DNA of 64,000 nt from Sphingopyxis yananensis (GTDB lineage: Bacteria > Pseudomonadota > Alphaproteobacteria > Sphingomonadales > Sphingomonadaceae): contig NZ_JAJEWI010000005.1 of the NCBI RefSeq assembly GCF_020687785.1, positions 915,937-979,936 of the forward strand. Reading direction: 5' to 3'. The notes below the pieces were generated by a model, which made no database searches, was not told the origin of the DNA, and saw only the letters and a list, made by a program, of their open reading frames with translations. The position numbers were made by a program, and so were the translations under genes. Below are positions 7,962-17,441 of this stretch, one piece after another; the stretch's first letter is position 1; each line of letters begins with the position of its first letter.

Positions 7962-10727
7962 TCAGGCTGTCCTTGTGCCGGAAACTGTGGACGGTGAAAA
8001 GGCAGGAGTTACGCTTTTTCGCTGAATTTCATTTCTTTCGGTCACGCGGCGCACCACGTCGTCCAGCGTCATGCGGTGGATGGGCGTGCCGTCCGGAAAG
8101 GAGGTCAACAGGCGGGACGGGAAACTGGGTGAGAGCATGACAAATTGCCCGAAATCATCGGCGCGGCGGATGAGCCGACCAAAGGCTTGGGCGATGCGGG
8201 CGCGAATGACGCTGTCGTCATAAGCGCTGCCGCCGTGGGCGGCCTTGCGCGCGGCGTGCAATATGGTGGGGCGGGGCCATGGTACCCCTTCCATCACCAC
8301 CAAGCGCAGCGATTTGCCCGGAACGTCCACCCCGTCACGAAGCGCATCGGTGCCCAGCAAAGAGGCGTGCGGGTCGGCGCGGAAAATATCGACCAAAGTG
8401 CCGGTGTCGAGCGGGTCGACATGCTGGGCATAGAGCGGCAGGCCCGCGCGGGCCAAACGGTCTGCGATGCGGGCATGGACAATGCGCAAACGGCGAATGG
8501 CGCTGAACAGGCCGAGCGCGCCGCCGCCCGATGCCTCGATCAAGCGGCTATATGCGCCCGCCAGCGCGGGCAAGTCGCCCTTGGCGATGTCGGTGACAAT
8601 CAGCACTTCGGACTGCTCGGCATAGTTAAATGGGCTGGAGACGCCGAGATGATGGACGCCGCCGTCCATATGCCGTGCGCCGGTGCGGATGTCGGCATCG
8701 TTCCAGCCGTCGCCGCTGCGCAGGGTGGCGGAGGTGACGAGCACGCCGTGGGCGGGTTTATACACCGCCTCGGCGACCGGACGGGCGGGGTCCAGCCAAT
8801 GGCGGTGGAGGCCGCAGTCAAATTCGCGACCATCGACGCGGTCAATTGCTAGCCAGTCAACGAAATTGGGGTCGGCTGGGCCGCCGACGCGCCCGAGCAG
8901 CGCCAGCCATGCACCCAAGGTTTCGATGCGCGACGACAGGCTGTGGCGAGCGCCATCAATGCGGGCGCGGGCTTGGGCGTCCAGCCAATCGGGCGCTTCT
9001 TCGACTACCGCTTCAAGGCGTTTGCTGAGGGTCAATAAGGGGCGTTGGAGGGCGTCAATCGCGTCGCTGGCCTCGGCAGCGGCGCTGATCAGGGCGGCGT
9101 CGGGGTCGGCCAATTCGGTTTCGAGGCCATAGCCGCTGTCTTGGCCTGCGGGGCCAGCGCAGCGGGCATAGACTTGGGCGCGGACGGCGCTGAGCAATGT
9201 TTCCACCGCGCCAAAGGGAGCGTCTTCGGATAGGCGGCCCAGCCAACCATCGGCAGGAAGGTCACCCGCCGCTGTGATGGCGGCTTGGATAGCCCGTTCG
9301 CCCGCTTCGTCATAGCTGGCGACGTCGGCCAAGCGCGCGGCCAAGCCACGGCGTCGGCCACGGGACTTGCCCTCTGGTCCCATCACCCAGCGGCGGATTT
9401 CAATCGCCTCTTGGCCGGTCAGGGCCGCGCTGAACATGCTGTCGGCGGCGTCCCACAAATGATGGCCTTCGTCGAAGATCAGGCGGGTGGGGGCGGGCGC
9501 ACCATTTTCGCGGGGGCGGGCGGCTTGCACCATCGTCAGGGCATGGTTGGCGATGACGATATCGGCATGGGCCCCCGCACGGGCGGAGCGTTCGATGAAG
9601 CATTTGCGAAAATGTGGGCAGGCGGCATAAATACATTCGCCCCGCCGATCCGTGAGGGCGGTGGTGCCGTTGCGGCGGAAGAGGGCGGGCAGCCAGCCGG
9701 GCAAGTCGCCGCCGATCATATCGCCGTCGCGGCTATAGGCGGCCCAGCGGGCAACCAATTGCGCCAAGATCGCCGCCCGTCCCGCAAAGCCGCCTTGCAG
9801 CGCATCCTCGAGGTTGAGTAGGCAGAGGTAATTTTCGCGTCCCTTGCGGACCACCACTTTTTCGCGGTGTTCCGCTGCATTGGGGTAAAGCCGTTCGGTT
9901 TCGCGGGCCAATTGGCGTTGCAGCGCCTTGGTATAGGTAGAAATGCAAACGCTGCCGCCGCTTTGGTTGATCCATTGCTTGGCGGGGGCCAAATAACCCA
10001 GCGTTTTGCCGATGCCGGTGCCAGCCTCTGCCACCAACATATGCGGGCGGCCCGATTGTTCGCGCGGCGCAAAGACGATGGCGGCGGATGCGGCAAAATC
10101 ACGCTGGCCGCTGCGGCGTTCGGCGCCCTCGCCCGTCAGCTTTTCTAGGCGGTGGAGAATATCCGCCTCGGCCACGGTCGTGGTGCGCGGCATGGGGCGG
10201 GGGGGCTGATCTTCCCATTCTGGCAGGCGGGAATAGAGCCAGCGTTCTTCGCGTGATGGTTTGGGCAGGTGGGGGGTGATGAGTTCCGCCCATGGCCAGC
10301 GTTGGCGCGACAGGCTTTGCAGGCCATGCCATGCCCCCTCGCGTTCTGGCCACGCAGGGTCAGCCAGACAGGCCAGCATGGCCGCCGCGGCGCGGGGCAG
10401 AAAGGCTGCGACATCTTCTTCGCGGGTTGGTGCATCCAGACCCAGCACGGCGGCAAAGCCCGCAGGGGTCGGAACAGCAAAGCGTGCGGGATAGAGGAAA
10501 GCGAAACATTCCAGCAGGTCGAGGCCGGATAATTCGGGATAGCCCAATCGGTCGCCCGTTAGCGGTGCGCCCAGCAAGATATGCGGCGCGCCCGCCACGG
10601 CGGAAATCGCCTGACCACGGCTGACCCGTTCCACATGGCCCATTTTGTCGGATATCCAAATGCCAATATGGCTGGCGTGGATCGCCGGATAGGGGAGGGC
10701 CGGAAAGGGACGAGCAGGCGCGGACAT
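7962..10727 (-). CDS. DinG/XPD-type ATP-dependent DNA helicase
   Basis: 921 residues. A Walker A motif AEAGTGIGKT lies near residue 240 and a DEGH box (IFDEGHHLWD) near 419. Four cysteines between them (CLLNLED, CIYAACPHFRKC) fit the Fe-S cluster of the XPD/DinG helicase family. Motif VI is DALRDGVDVPG...AFGRLIRR near the C-terminus. Such helicases unwind DNA 5'-3' and act on R-loops and stalled forks. It has about 200 extra N-terminal residues before the helicase core. It is larger than E. coli DinG (716). Confidence 0.9.
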   Translation of the reverse strand: MSAPARPFPALPYPAIHASHIGIWISDKMGHVERVSRGQAISAVAGAPHILLGAPLTGDRLGYPELSGLDLLECFAFLYPARFAVPTPAGFAAVLGLDAPTREEDVAAFLPRAAAAMLACLADPAWPEREGAWHGLQSLSRQRWPWAELITPHLPKPSREERWLYSRLPEWEDQPPRPMPRTTTVAEADILHRLEKLTGEGAERRSGQRDFAASAAIVFAPREQSGRPHMLVAEAGTGIGKTLGYLAPAKQWINQSGGSVCISTYTKALQRQLARETERLYPNAAEHREKVVVRKGRENYLCLLNLEDALQGGFAGRAAILAQLVARWAAYSRDGDMIGGDLPGWLPALFRRNGTTALTDRRGECIYAACPHFRKCFIERSARAGAHADIVIANHALTMVQAARPRENGAPAPTRLIFDEGHHLWDAADSMFSAALTGQEAIEIRRWVMGPEGKSRGRRRGLAARLADVASYDEAGERAIQAAITAAGDLPADGWLGRLSEDAPFGAVETLLSAVRAQVYARCAGPAGQDSGYGLETELADPDAALISAAAEASDAIDALQRPLLTLSKRLEAVVEEAPDWLDAQARARIDGARHSLSSRIETLGAWLALLGRVGGPADPNFVDWLAIDRVDGREFDCGLHRHWLDPARPVAEAVYKPAHGVLVTSATLRSGDGWNDADIRTGARHMDGGVHHLGVSSPFNYAEQSEVLIVTDIAKGDLPALAGAYSRLIEASGGGALGLFSAIRRLRIVHARIADRLARAGLPLYAQHVDPLDTGTLVDIFRADPHASLLGTDALRDGVDVPGKSLRLVVMEGVPWPRPTILHAARKAAHGGSAYDDSVIRARIAQAFGRLIRRADDFGQFVMLSPSFPSRLLTSFPDGTPIHRMTLDDVVRRVTERNEIQRKSVTPAFSPSTVSGTRTA

Positions 10728-10957
10728 GCTATATCGCTAGGGACAAAGGGCGAACACCGCAACTCTTTGCCAACAGGCGGGGCGGAAAAATCATGATGAT
10801 ATGTGGCGCAAGGGCGGGATGGGTGGACATCGCGCAGCGGGGGTGACGAGGCGTTGGGGTGCCTGCGTCCGTCTTTTGGGAAGGATTTGACCAAGGGGGC
10901 TGCAAGAATTGGGAATTTACCCTTTCGATTCGGGCGCGAATGAAGCTATGGGGCGGC

Positions 10958-12577
10958 ATGACCAAAATTCATCTTGAACCATCGCTGTGCGCTGCGGCGC
11001 AAACGTCCAAAGCTTGGCCGTTCGAGGAGGCACGAAAACTGCTGAAACGCATGCCCGATGGCAAGGCGGATGGCGCGCCTGTCTTGTTTGAAACGGGCTA
11101 TGGTCCGTCGGGCCTGCCGCATATTGGCACGTTTAACGAAGTGCTGCGCACCACCATGGTTCGCCGTGCCTTTGAAACGCTGACGGCGGAAAAGACCGGT
11201 TCGGCCATGCCGACCCGTTTGGTAGCGTTCAGCGACGATATGGACGGCCTGCGCAAGGTGCCGGACAATATTCCCAATGGCGATATGCTGCGCGAACATT
11301 TGGGCAAGCCGTTGACGGCGATTCCCGATCCGTTCGGCAAGTTTGAAAGCTTTGCCCATCATAACAATGCCATGCTGCGCGAATTTTTGGACCGCTATGG
11401 CTTTGATTATGAATTTGTCAGCAGCACGCAGCAATATCGCAGCGGCGCTTTTGACGATCAGTTGAAGAATGTGCTGCGCCATTATCAGGCGATTATGGAC
11501 ATCATGTTGCCGACTTTGCGGGCCGAACGCGCCGCGACCTATTCGCCGATCATGCCGATCAGCCAAAAGAGCGGCATTGTGCTGCAAGTGCCCGTCACGG
11601 TGGTGGACGCGGAAGCTGGCTTGGTATCGTTTGACGATGAAGGCGAAACCATCACGCAATCGATCTTGAGCGGCGGCGCGAAGCTGCAGTGGAAGGTTGA
11701 CTGGGCGATGCGGTGGGTCGCGCTGGGCGTTGATTATGAAATGTATGGCAAGGATTTGACCGACAGCGGCGTGCAGTCGGGCAAGATCGCCAAGGCGCTG
11801 GGTGGCCGCAAGCCAGACGGCCTGATTTACGAAATGTTCTTGGATGAAAAAGGCGAGAAGATTTCCAAGTCCAAGGGTAACGGCCTGTCGATGGAGCAAT
11901 GGCTGACCTATGGCAGCGAAGAAAGTCTGGCTTTCTTTGCTTATCGTGAACCCAAGGCCGCCAAGCAATTGCACATTGGCGTCGTGCCCAAGGCGATTGA
12001 CGAATATCTGCAAATGCGCGGCAGCTATCCTGCACAGGAAGCGGATAAGAAGCTGGGCAATCCGGTGCATCATGTGCATGTGGCGCGGGGCGAAGACATC
12101 CCTTCGGACGTATTGCCCGTGACTTTCGGCTTGTTGCTGAACTTGGTTGGCGTGATGGGCGCGGATGTGACCAAGAACCAGATTTGGCGCTATTTGGGCC
12201 GTTATGTCGACGGCGCAGATGCCGCGACTTATCCCGAACTCGATAAGCTGATCGACAATGCCATGGCGTATAACCGCGACTATGTGGCGCCGACGCTGAA
12301 CCGCCGCAAACCCGTGGGCGGCGAAGTGGCGGCTTTGCAAGAATTGGATGCGCGTTTGGCCGGTGTGGCGGAGGATACGCCTGCTGATGAATTGCAGAAC
12401 ATCGTTTATGAAATCGGCAAGAATGAAGCCTATGGTTTTGAAAATCTGCGTGATTGGTTCAAGGCCTTGTATGAAACCTTGCTCGGTTCTTCGGCTGGTC
12501 CGCGCATGGGCAGCTTTATTGCGCTGTTCGGCATTGCCAACAGCCGCCGTCTGATTGCCGAAGCTTTGGCAGAATAA
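10958..12577 (+). CDS. lysK: Lysyl-tRNA synthetase, class I
   Basis: 539 residues. The HIGH motif appears as GLPHIGTFNE and the KMSKS motif as EKISKSKGNG. The protein is of the class I (archaeal-type) LysRS family used by many alphaproteobacteria in place of class II LysS. It charges tRNA-Lys with lysine. ATG 10958 (MTKIHLEP) is chosen; the frame stays open upstream to 10859, with another ATG at 10940. A terminator follows immediately. Confidence 0.95.
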   Translation: MTKIHLEPSLCAAAQTSKAWPFEEARKLLKRMPDGKADGAPVLFETGYGPSGLPHIGTFNEVLRTTMVRRAFETLTAEKTGSAMPTRLVAFSDDMDGLRKVPDNIPNGDMLREHLGKPLTAIPDPFGKFESFAHHNNAMLREFLDRYGFDYEFVSSTQQYRSGAFDDQLKNVLRHYQAIMDIMLPTLRAERAATYSPIMPISQKSGIVLQVPVTVVDAEAGLVSFDDEGETITQSILSGGAKLQWKVDWAMRWVALGVDYEMYGKDLTDSGVQSGKIAKALGGRKPDGLIYEMFLDEKGEKISKSKGNGLSMEQWLTYGSEESLAFFAYREPKAAKQLHIGVVPKAIDEYLQMRGSYPAQEADKKLGNPVHHVHVARGEDIPSDVLPVTFGLLLNLVGVMGADVTKNQIWRYLGRYVDGADAATYPELDKLIDNAMAYNRDYVAPTLNRRKPVGGEVAALQELDARLAGVAEDTPADELQNIVYEIGKNEAYGFENLRDWFKALYETLLGSSAGPRMGSFIALFGIANSRRLIAEALAE

Positions 12578-12585
12578 GGCAAAGG

Positions 12586-12615
12586 GCGGGGCTGATCGGA
12601 TCGGCCCCGCTTTTC
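12586..12615 (+). terminator. Rho-independent terminator of lysK
   Basis: GCGGGGC (12586-12592) pairs with GCCCCGC (12604-12610) around an 11-base loop and is followed by TTTT. It lies 8 bases after the lysK stop. Confidence 0.8.
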
Positions 12616-12657
12616 ACATCTGGGGGGATGGGGACATAGGCTTGCAAGGGCAAAGCA

Positions 12658-13140
12658 ATGATTGATATCTTCACCACCGGCGGCACCATCGACAAAGTTT
12701 ATTTTGACGCTTTGTCAGAATTTCAAATCGGCCCCACAACGTTAAGCCAGATTTTGACGGACAATGGGGTGCATGCGGCGCACCGCGTTACCGAATTGCT
12801 GCGCAAAGATAGTCTGGATATGGATGATGCGGATCGTCAGATCATCTATGACGCGGTGGCGGCCAGCGATGCGGCGCATATCTTGATTACCCATGGCACC
12901 GACACAATGGTCCAGACGGGGCGATTATTGTCGCAAATTTCGGGCAAGACCATTGTGATGACCGGCGCGATGCAGCCATTTCGGGTGCGTGGGTCGGACG
13001 CCGAGTTTAATGTCGGCTTTGCCTTGGCGGCGGTGCAGACATTGCCGGCGGGGGTTTATGTAGCGATGAACGGCATGATCTTTGACCCCGTAAGGGCCGA
13101 AAAAGATCGGGCGGGTTCGCGCTTCGTGGTGCGGGATTAA
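12658..13140 (+). CDS. Asparaginase-domain protein (N-terminal domain only)
   Basis: 160 residues. TTGGTIDK at the N-terminus and THGTDTM near residue 82 are the two threonine-containing catalytic motifs of bacterial L-asparaginases. The C-terminal domain of the classical enzyme (about 330 residues) is missing. Short one-domain forms are common in proteobacteria and end naturally, so this is likely intact rather than truncated, but its activity is unproved. It is convergent with the desaturase. Confidence 0.85.
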   Translation: MIDIFTTGGTIDKVYFDALSEFQIGPTTLSQILTDNGVHAAHRVTELLRKDSLDMDDADRQIIYDAVAASDAAHILITHGTDTMVQTGRLLSQISGKTIVMTGAMQPFRVRGSDAEFNVGFALAAVQTLPAGVYVAMNGMIFDPVRAEKDRAGSRFVVRD

Positions 13141-13155
13141 CCGTCGAGCAGGATT

Positions 13156-14199
13156 TTACCCCTTGCTGGTCGCTTGGCGTAAGACGGTGCGGTAATTGGG
13201 GGCGATAATCATCGCGTCATATTTGCCTGCCTTGCCAAGCTGGGCGTGAACCTGTGGCAATCGGTAACAGGGCACGCCCATGAACAGATGATGTTCGCTG
13301 TGATAATTCACATAATAAGGCGCAACGGTCGCCCGCGCTAGCAGGCCCGCTTTGGTGGTGCGGGCATGGCTGAAGGGATCTTCGCTTCCCGTGGCGGTGC
13401 AGGCATGTTCGGCAATGTTGCGAATGCGCAAATAGGCTTGAAAGGTCGTCGCCAAGGCGGCCAACCACAGCAAATAGGGCGTCCAGCCATAAAGGATGAG
13501 CGACGCCGTCAGCAAAATCGCCTGCATCACCAAGAAGCGCCCCGTGGCTTTGGTCACGGAAATGGCGCCCGCAATATCTTTGGTGGGGGCTGAAATAGCG
13601 GCCCCTGCTTCCGATTCTGGTGCCTTGTTAAACAATGTGCCGCCCTTGGTGGCTTTTTGCTCGGGGTCGGGCTTCGTGCCGCGCAGCATGGCTTTTAGGC
13701 CGATGGCGGCAAAAGTGAATTGGGCCGCCCGCTGTTTGAAAAAGGTTTGCCCCGTCAAGTCGCGTATGATTTTACGGCGCAGGCTCGCCCGCGTGGTTGG
13801 AAAAGGTTTGGACAAGGATAGGTCGGGGTCTTCGGCTTGCTGCGTATATTTATGATGTTGCAGATGGTAGGTACGATAGGCGATCAGGTCGCTGCCCACC
13901 GTCGCGCCGGTCAGCCACTGACCGACGAAATTATTGACGCGCCGATTGGAGTGCAATGCGCCATGCGCGGCGTCGTGCATCAAAATGGCAAAGCCCAATT
14001 GGCGGCCACCCAAAAAGATGACCGCGGCCAACCATGCCAGCGGATTGCCCGACCATGCAGCGAGGCCCATCAGGGCGATGGTGACAATCCAACAATGGGC
14101 GACCAGCCACAAACCGCGCCACGCGGATGGGCGCGTGATGGCAAGCCAAGATGCGCGATCAAAAAATTGATCCGGCGGAAATAAACGCACGGCGGGCAT
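13156..14199 (-). CDS. Membrane fatty acid desaturase
   Basis: 347 residues. Three histidine boxes are visible: HDAAHG, HLQHH and HSEHH, the di-iron ligands of membrane desaturases and hydroxylases. Hydrophobic segments flank the boxes. The exact substrate (fatty acyl chain, lipid or carotenoid) cannot be read from sequence. The start is ATG 14199, preceded by GAGAGG; an in-frame ATG at 14217 is upstream of this site. A charged loop of about 45 residues follows the second box. Confidence 0.88.
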   Translation of the reverse strand: MPAVRLFPPDQFFDRASWLAITRPSAWRGLWLVAHCWIVTIALMGLAAWSGNPLAWLAAVIFLGGRQLGFAILMHDAAHGALHSNRRVNNFVGQWLTGATVGSDLIAYRTYHLQHHKYTQQAEDPDLSLSKPFPTTRASLRRKIIRDLTGQTFFKQRAAQFTFAAIGLKAMLRGTKPDPEQKATKGGTLFNKAPESEAGAAISAPTKDIAGAISVTKATGRFLVMQAILLTASLILYGWTPYLLWLAALATTFQAYLRIRNIAEHACTATGSEDPFSHARTTKAGLLARATVAPYYVNYHSEHHLFMGVPCYRLPQVHAQLGKAGKYDAMIIAPNYRTVLRQATSKG

Positions 14200-14330
14200 A
14201 GGACATCCTCTCATCATGCTATATTTGCATGTTCATGGGGATGATGCGGCGATTGCCCGCGCTTTGCAAGTCGCTGAGGGGTATGGACCCTATTGGGGGC
14301 AGAGCTGATTTGCTTTTGCATAGCCCAAAG

Positions 14331-14356
14331 AAAAAGGGGCGAGAAAACCCGCCCCT
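14331..14356 (-). terminator. Rho-independent terminator after the RcnB-like gene
   Basis: AGGGGCG (14335-14341) pairs with CGCCCCT (14350-14356). Read on the minus strand, the stem is followed by a T run from the A-rich 14328-14335. It lies about 40 bases after the stop of the RcnB-like gene. Confidence 0.8.
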
Positions 14357-14394
14357 GATGAAGTTTTGATTGGTGATGGCCTTGCCGTATCTGT

Positions 14395-15270
14395 TTACCA
14401 GAAAAAGTCGTACAAGACGTCAACCACGCGGCCACGCCGCACATCGACCAGCAAGGCGTCATCATAATAGCGGACCCAGCGGTAATTCCCATAAGCGGGG
14501 GGCAAGCGGTAATAGCCGGGGTTGTTGATCCAATAACGCTGGCTGTAAAAGGGCGAGCCTAAGGAAAAGCCAATGTTAAAACGGCTGTAGCTGTGCCCGC
14601 GATAGGGGGCCTGATAGCGGGGCATGCGGTAATAGTTGCGGTTGTTGTTGCGATAATCGCGCCAGTCATAGCGGCGGTCATTGCGCCAATCGCGGTTCCA
14701 CTCACCACGACGATTGTCCTGATAACGGCGGTCGCCATAGCGATTGTCCCCGTAACGACTATTATCATAACGGTTGTTGTCGCGGCGGCTATTGTCATAG
14801 CGGCGATCATCGCGTCCGTAACGATCTCGTTCTTGGCGTTCGCGTTCTAGGCGTTGACGTTCGTCGCGTTGGCGTTGTTCCATGCTGCGGCGGTCATTGT
14901 CGCGGTTTTGGTTGTTCCAGTCGGGACGCTGGCCGCGCTGATCATTTTGGCGTTGCCATTGCTGGCGCTGAGCGTCGCGGTTTTGCCATTGACGGCTGCT
15001 ATCAGCAGACGGACCACGATTTGGCCGGCTGCTATCAGCAGACGGACCACGATTAGGCCGGCTGCTATCAGCAGACGGACCACGATTGGGTCGGCTGCTA
15101 TCAGCAGACGGACCGCGATTGGGGCTGCCACGGTCCGCTGATGGGCCGCGATGGCGGTTATCGCTGCGTTCCATGCGTTGGGGATGCTGGTCGCGCGTTT
15201 GTGCCGCAGCCGAGGCCAAGGGGGTTAGGATGGTTGCGGCCATCAACAAGCCGCCGACAAGCGTTTTCAT
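14395..15270 (-). CDS. RcnB-family secreted protein with tandem repeats
   Basis: 291 residues. A clear signal peptide covers residues 1-24. A repeat region about residues 47-92 contains the 11-residue unit PNRGPSADSSR in four near-identical copies, then a very Arg/Asp/Tyr/Asn-rich stretch (about 100-205). The C-terminal PPAYGNYRWVRYYDDALLV and VVDVLYDFFW match the RcnB domain (nickel/cobalt homeostasis in E. coli). The long charged disordered middle is typical of sphingomonad members; a metal role here is only inferred. Confidence 0.85.
   Translation of the reverse strand: MKTLVGGLLMAATILTPLASAAAQTRDQHPQRMERSDNRHRGPSADRGSPNRGPSADSSRPNRGPSADSSRPNRGPSADSSRPNRGPSADSSRQWQNRDAQRQQWQRQNDQRGQRPDWNNQNRDNDRRSMEQRQRDERQRLERERQERDRYGRDDRRYDNSRRDNNRYDNSRYGDNRYGDRRYQDNRRGEWNRDWRNDRRYDWRDYRNNNRNYYRMPRYQAPYRGHSYSRFNIGFSLGSPFYSQRYWINNPGYYRLPPAYGNYRWVRYYDDALLVDVRRGRVVDVLYDFFW
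14994..15125. repeat. 33-bp tandem repeat inside the RcnB-like gene
   Basis: Four consecutive 33-base units (14994-15026, 15027-15059, 15060-15092 and 15093-15125) differ at only a few positions, and a diverged fifth follows. Each holds the palindrome CTGCTATCAGCAG. The length is a multiple of three, so copy number can change without a frameshift. Confidence 0.92.
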
Positions 15271-15428
15271 AGCTTCAACTCCGCTCGCGATCTGGACGGT
15301 CCAGCAGCGAGATTATGATGCGCTTTTACCATCGACTGGCTGAGGCGATTCTGAACCAAGCTGTTGGCTGGCGTTCATCTTTAACTATATCGTCGCAGGC
15401 GGTGCGGGGCTTGTCACCCACGGGGATA

Positions 15429-15977
15429 TCAGTCGCTGTTGCTGGGAATATTCAGCGCGGGCACGGCGGCGGCGGCGTCTTGGGGGTTGATGCCCGGTGG
15501 CGGGGCGGCGGCGATCACTTCGTCACCGCGCATCACACGGGCGGCATGGGCGATGGCGGTGCGGATACGCGGATAGCTGCCGCAGCGGCAGATGTTGGTC
15601 ATCGCTTCGTCAATATCCGCCGCGCTGGGGCGTTTATTTTGGCGCAGCAACGCCTGTGCGGCCATGATCATCCCGCTTTGGCAAAAGCCGCATTGTGGGA
15701 CTTGTTCGGCCACCCATGCTTGTTGCACGGGGTGGCTGCGGTCCTTGGATAGCCCCTCAATGGTTGTAACAAAGCGTCCCTCGCATTCGGCGATGGTGAC
15801 AAGGCAGGACCTTATAGCTTCGCCGTCAATGTCCACCGTACAGGCGCCGCAATCCCCCGTGCCGCAACCATATTTGGTGCCGGTTAAATTGGATGCGTCG
15901 CGCAGCGCCCATAGTAAGGGCGTGTCCGGTTCCATCCGATATTCCACCGGACGGTCATTGACAGAGAATCGGGTCAT
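15429..15977 (-). CDS. 2Fe-2S subunit of a molybdenum hydroxylase (IorA-like)
   Basis: 182 residues. The plant-type 2Fe-2S ligands are in GCGTGDCGAC, and the second cluster is held by CGFCQSGM and ICRCGSY. This is the complete small subunit of the xanthine dehydrogenase family and is most like isoquinoline 1-oxidoreductase alpha (IorA). It normally needs a large molybdopterin subunit, which is not adjacent: neighbours are an RcnB-like gene and an aldolase. Confidence 0.9.
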   Translation of the reverse strand: MTRFSVNDRPVEYRMEPDTPLLWALRDASNLTGTKYGCGTGDCGACTVDIDGEAIRSCLVTIAECEGRFVTTIEGLSKDRSHPVQQAWVAEQVPQCGFCQSGMIMAAQALLRQNKRPSAADIDEAMTNICRCGSYPRIRTAIAHAARVMRGDEVIAAAPPPGINPQDAAAAVPALNIPSNSD

Positions 15978-16004
15978 GCCTCGCCTTAGCCGCGATGGCG
16001 GGTA

Positions 16005-16769
16005 TTAGTCACGCCAGCTTGTGTCGATTTTGTCGATGCGGCGCACCATCGCGTCAAATTCCGCCCGGCCCGCGCCGCCTGGGATTTGCACTTGATGCAG
16101 GTCGCGTTGGTGCACGGCCACCACGTCGGGCGGCACGATGATCGGGTCGCCCATCGAGCAAGTGGCCAGTTGAATTTCACAGGCGCGCTGCAGCACCCAA
16201 TGTTTCAGAAAGGCTTCGGGCAAAGTGCGGCCCATCACCACAGGGCCGTGGTTTTTCAGCATGAGAATGCGCTTGTTGCCCAGATTTTCCAGCAAGCGCT
16301 TGCCTTCTTCTTCGCGCACCGTGACGCCTTCGAAATCATGATAGGCCAGTTGGTTTTGAAAATTGCAGGCATAGAAATTGGTGGCGCGCAGACCGCCTTC
16401 GACGCTGCACACCGCCATGGTCGCGGTGGTGTGGGTGTGGATGATCGCATGGGCATCGGGCAATTCGCGGTGGAACAGGCTGTGCTGGACAAAGCCCGCT
16501 TTGTTGACATGCCACGGATTGTCTGTGTCCACCTTGTTGCCGTCGATATCGATTTTGATGAGATTGGAGGCGCAAACCTCGCTGAAGTGGAGGCCGTAGG
16601 GATTGATCAAATAGCTGCCATCTTCGTCGGGCAGTTTGACCGTGATATGGTTGAAAATCATTTCATCCCAGCCCAGCATCGCAAATATGCGATAACAAGC
16701 GGCCAGTTCTTGGCGAGCGGTCCATTCGGCTTCGCTATATTTGCTGTTGGCTTTTAATGCTGTGGCCAT
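16005..16769 (-). CDS. Class II aldolase/adducin family protein
   Basis: 254 residues. The zinc-binding histidines appear in HTHTTATMAV, with a third His near the end of the domain (LMLKNHG). The family includes fuculose-phosphate aldolase and related enzymes, but many proteobacterial members of this length have no known substrate. ATG 16769 is favoured because AAGGA lies 8 bases before it; the upstream ATG at 16778 leaves no spacing. It lies 27 bases after the 2Fe-2S gene's start on the same strand, so the two may be co-transcribed. Confidence 0.88.
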   Translation of the reverse strand: MATALKANSKYSEAEWTARQELAACYRIFAMLGWDEMIFNHITVKLPDEDGSYLINPYGLHFSEVCASNLIKIDIDGNKVDTDNPWHVNKAGFVQHSLFHRELPDAHAIIHTHTTATMAVCSVEGGLRATNFYACNFQNQLAYHDFEGVTVREEEGKRLLENLGNKRILMLKNHGPVVMGRTLPEAFLKHWVLQRACEIQLATCSMGDPIIVPPDVVAVHQRDLHQVQIPGGAGRAEFDAMVRRIDKIDTSWRD

Positions 16770-17212
16770 ATTGTTCATCCTTATTCCCAGTGCGGCGCTG
16801 GTGGGACACGGTGTGGCCGGTCCGACTGGCCATATTTTCTAATTTATAGGCGAGTATGACGAAGGCTTGGCCTTTCTTCAATGTGCAATTCATGGCCCGA
16901 AGGGGGATGAGCGGCGATGAACTAATCGCACGGATTCGGGGCACGGATAGGTCGATGCAGCCTGTGGATAAGTTGTGGATAAGCGATGCGCGGGGCGGGG
17001 AGCGAGAAGACCGAAATGCTCCGCCCACGGCGGATTTCTGCCCGTTTTTCGATATGGGCTTGCAATGATAGGCGAATCCCTTTAGGAGCGCCGCATTCGA
17101 TCGTCGCCATTCCGCGACTTTCTTTCTTATTGCCCAATTTAATCGGCGGCTCAAGACAGTCCGGTCAGAAACCGGAATGGGGTCGTTCGACGGAACGGAG
17201 ACGACACGGCGT
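16770..17212. other. Intergenic region between the aldolase and rpsU
   Basis: 443 bases without a credible gene. It holds the paired DnaA boxes at 16963-16982 and, just before rpsU, a small hairpin made of CCGGT/ACCGG arms at 17160-17174 in the probable leader. The promoter of rpsU should lie here. Confidence 0.5.
16963..16982 (-). promoter_or_regulatory. Two tandem DnaA boxes
   Basis: TGTGGATAA occurs at 16963-16971 and again at 16974-16982; each is a perfect reverse complement of the consensus TTATCCACA. They are spaced 11 bases start to start, one helical turn, so DnaA bound to both would face the same side. Possible roles are DnaA-dependent control of rpsU or a titration site; no AT-rich unwinding region adjoins them. 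Confidence 0.65.
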
Positions 17213-17419
17213 ATGCAGATTATCGTTCGCGACAATAATGTCGACCAAGCCCTTCGCGCGCTCAAGAAGAAGCTGCAGCGTGAGGGCGTGTATCGCGAAA
17301 TGAAGCTGCGTCGTCATTACGAAAAGCCCAGCGAAAAGCGCGCACGTGAACGTGCAGCTGCTGTTCGCCGCGCTCGTAAGATGGAGCGTAAGCGCATGGA
17401 ACGTGACGGTATCAAGTAA
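17213..17419 (+). CDS. rpsU: 30S ribosomal protein S21
   Basis: 68 residues, highly basic. [20 protein letters not shown] followed by the [15 protein letters not shown] tail identifies S21 of the small subunit. ATG 17213 gives the family start; the frame is open upstream. A GGAG at about 17196 is a rather distant ribosome site. A terminator follows within 30 bases, so it is probably a single-gene unit. Confidence 0.96.
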   Translation: MQIIVRDNNVDQALRALKKKLQREGVYREMKLRRHYEKPSEKRARERAAAVRRARKMERKRMERDGIK

Positions 17420-17441
17420 GTCACGTTACAGCTGATATTCG

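Noticed and set aside
10946..12340. 464-codon minus-strand frame opposite lysK
   Set aside because: Complement of the LysRS gene, no recognisable sequence or start signal.
16963..16982. DnaA boxes as a replication origin
   Set aside because: Only two boxes and no AT-rich unwinding element or origin-type neighbours; kept as a regulatory or titration site only.
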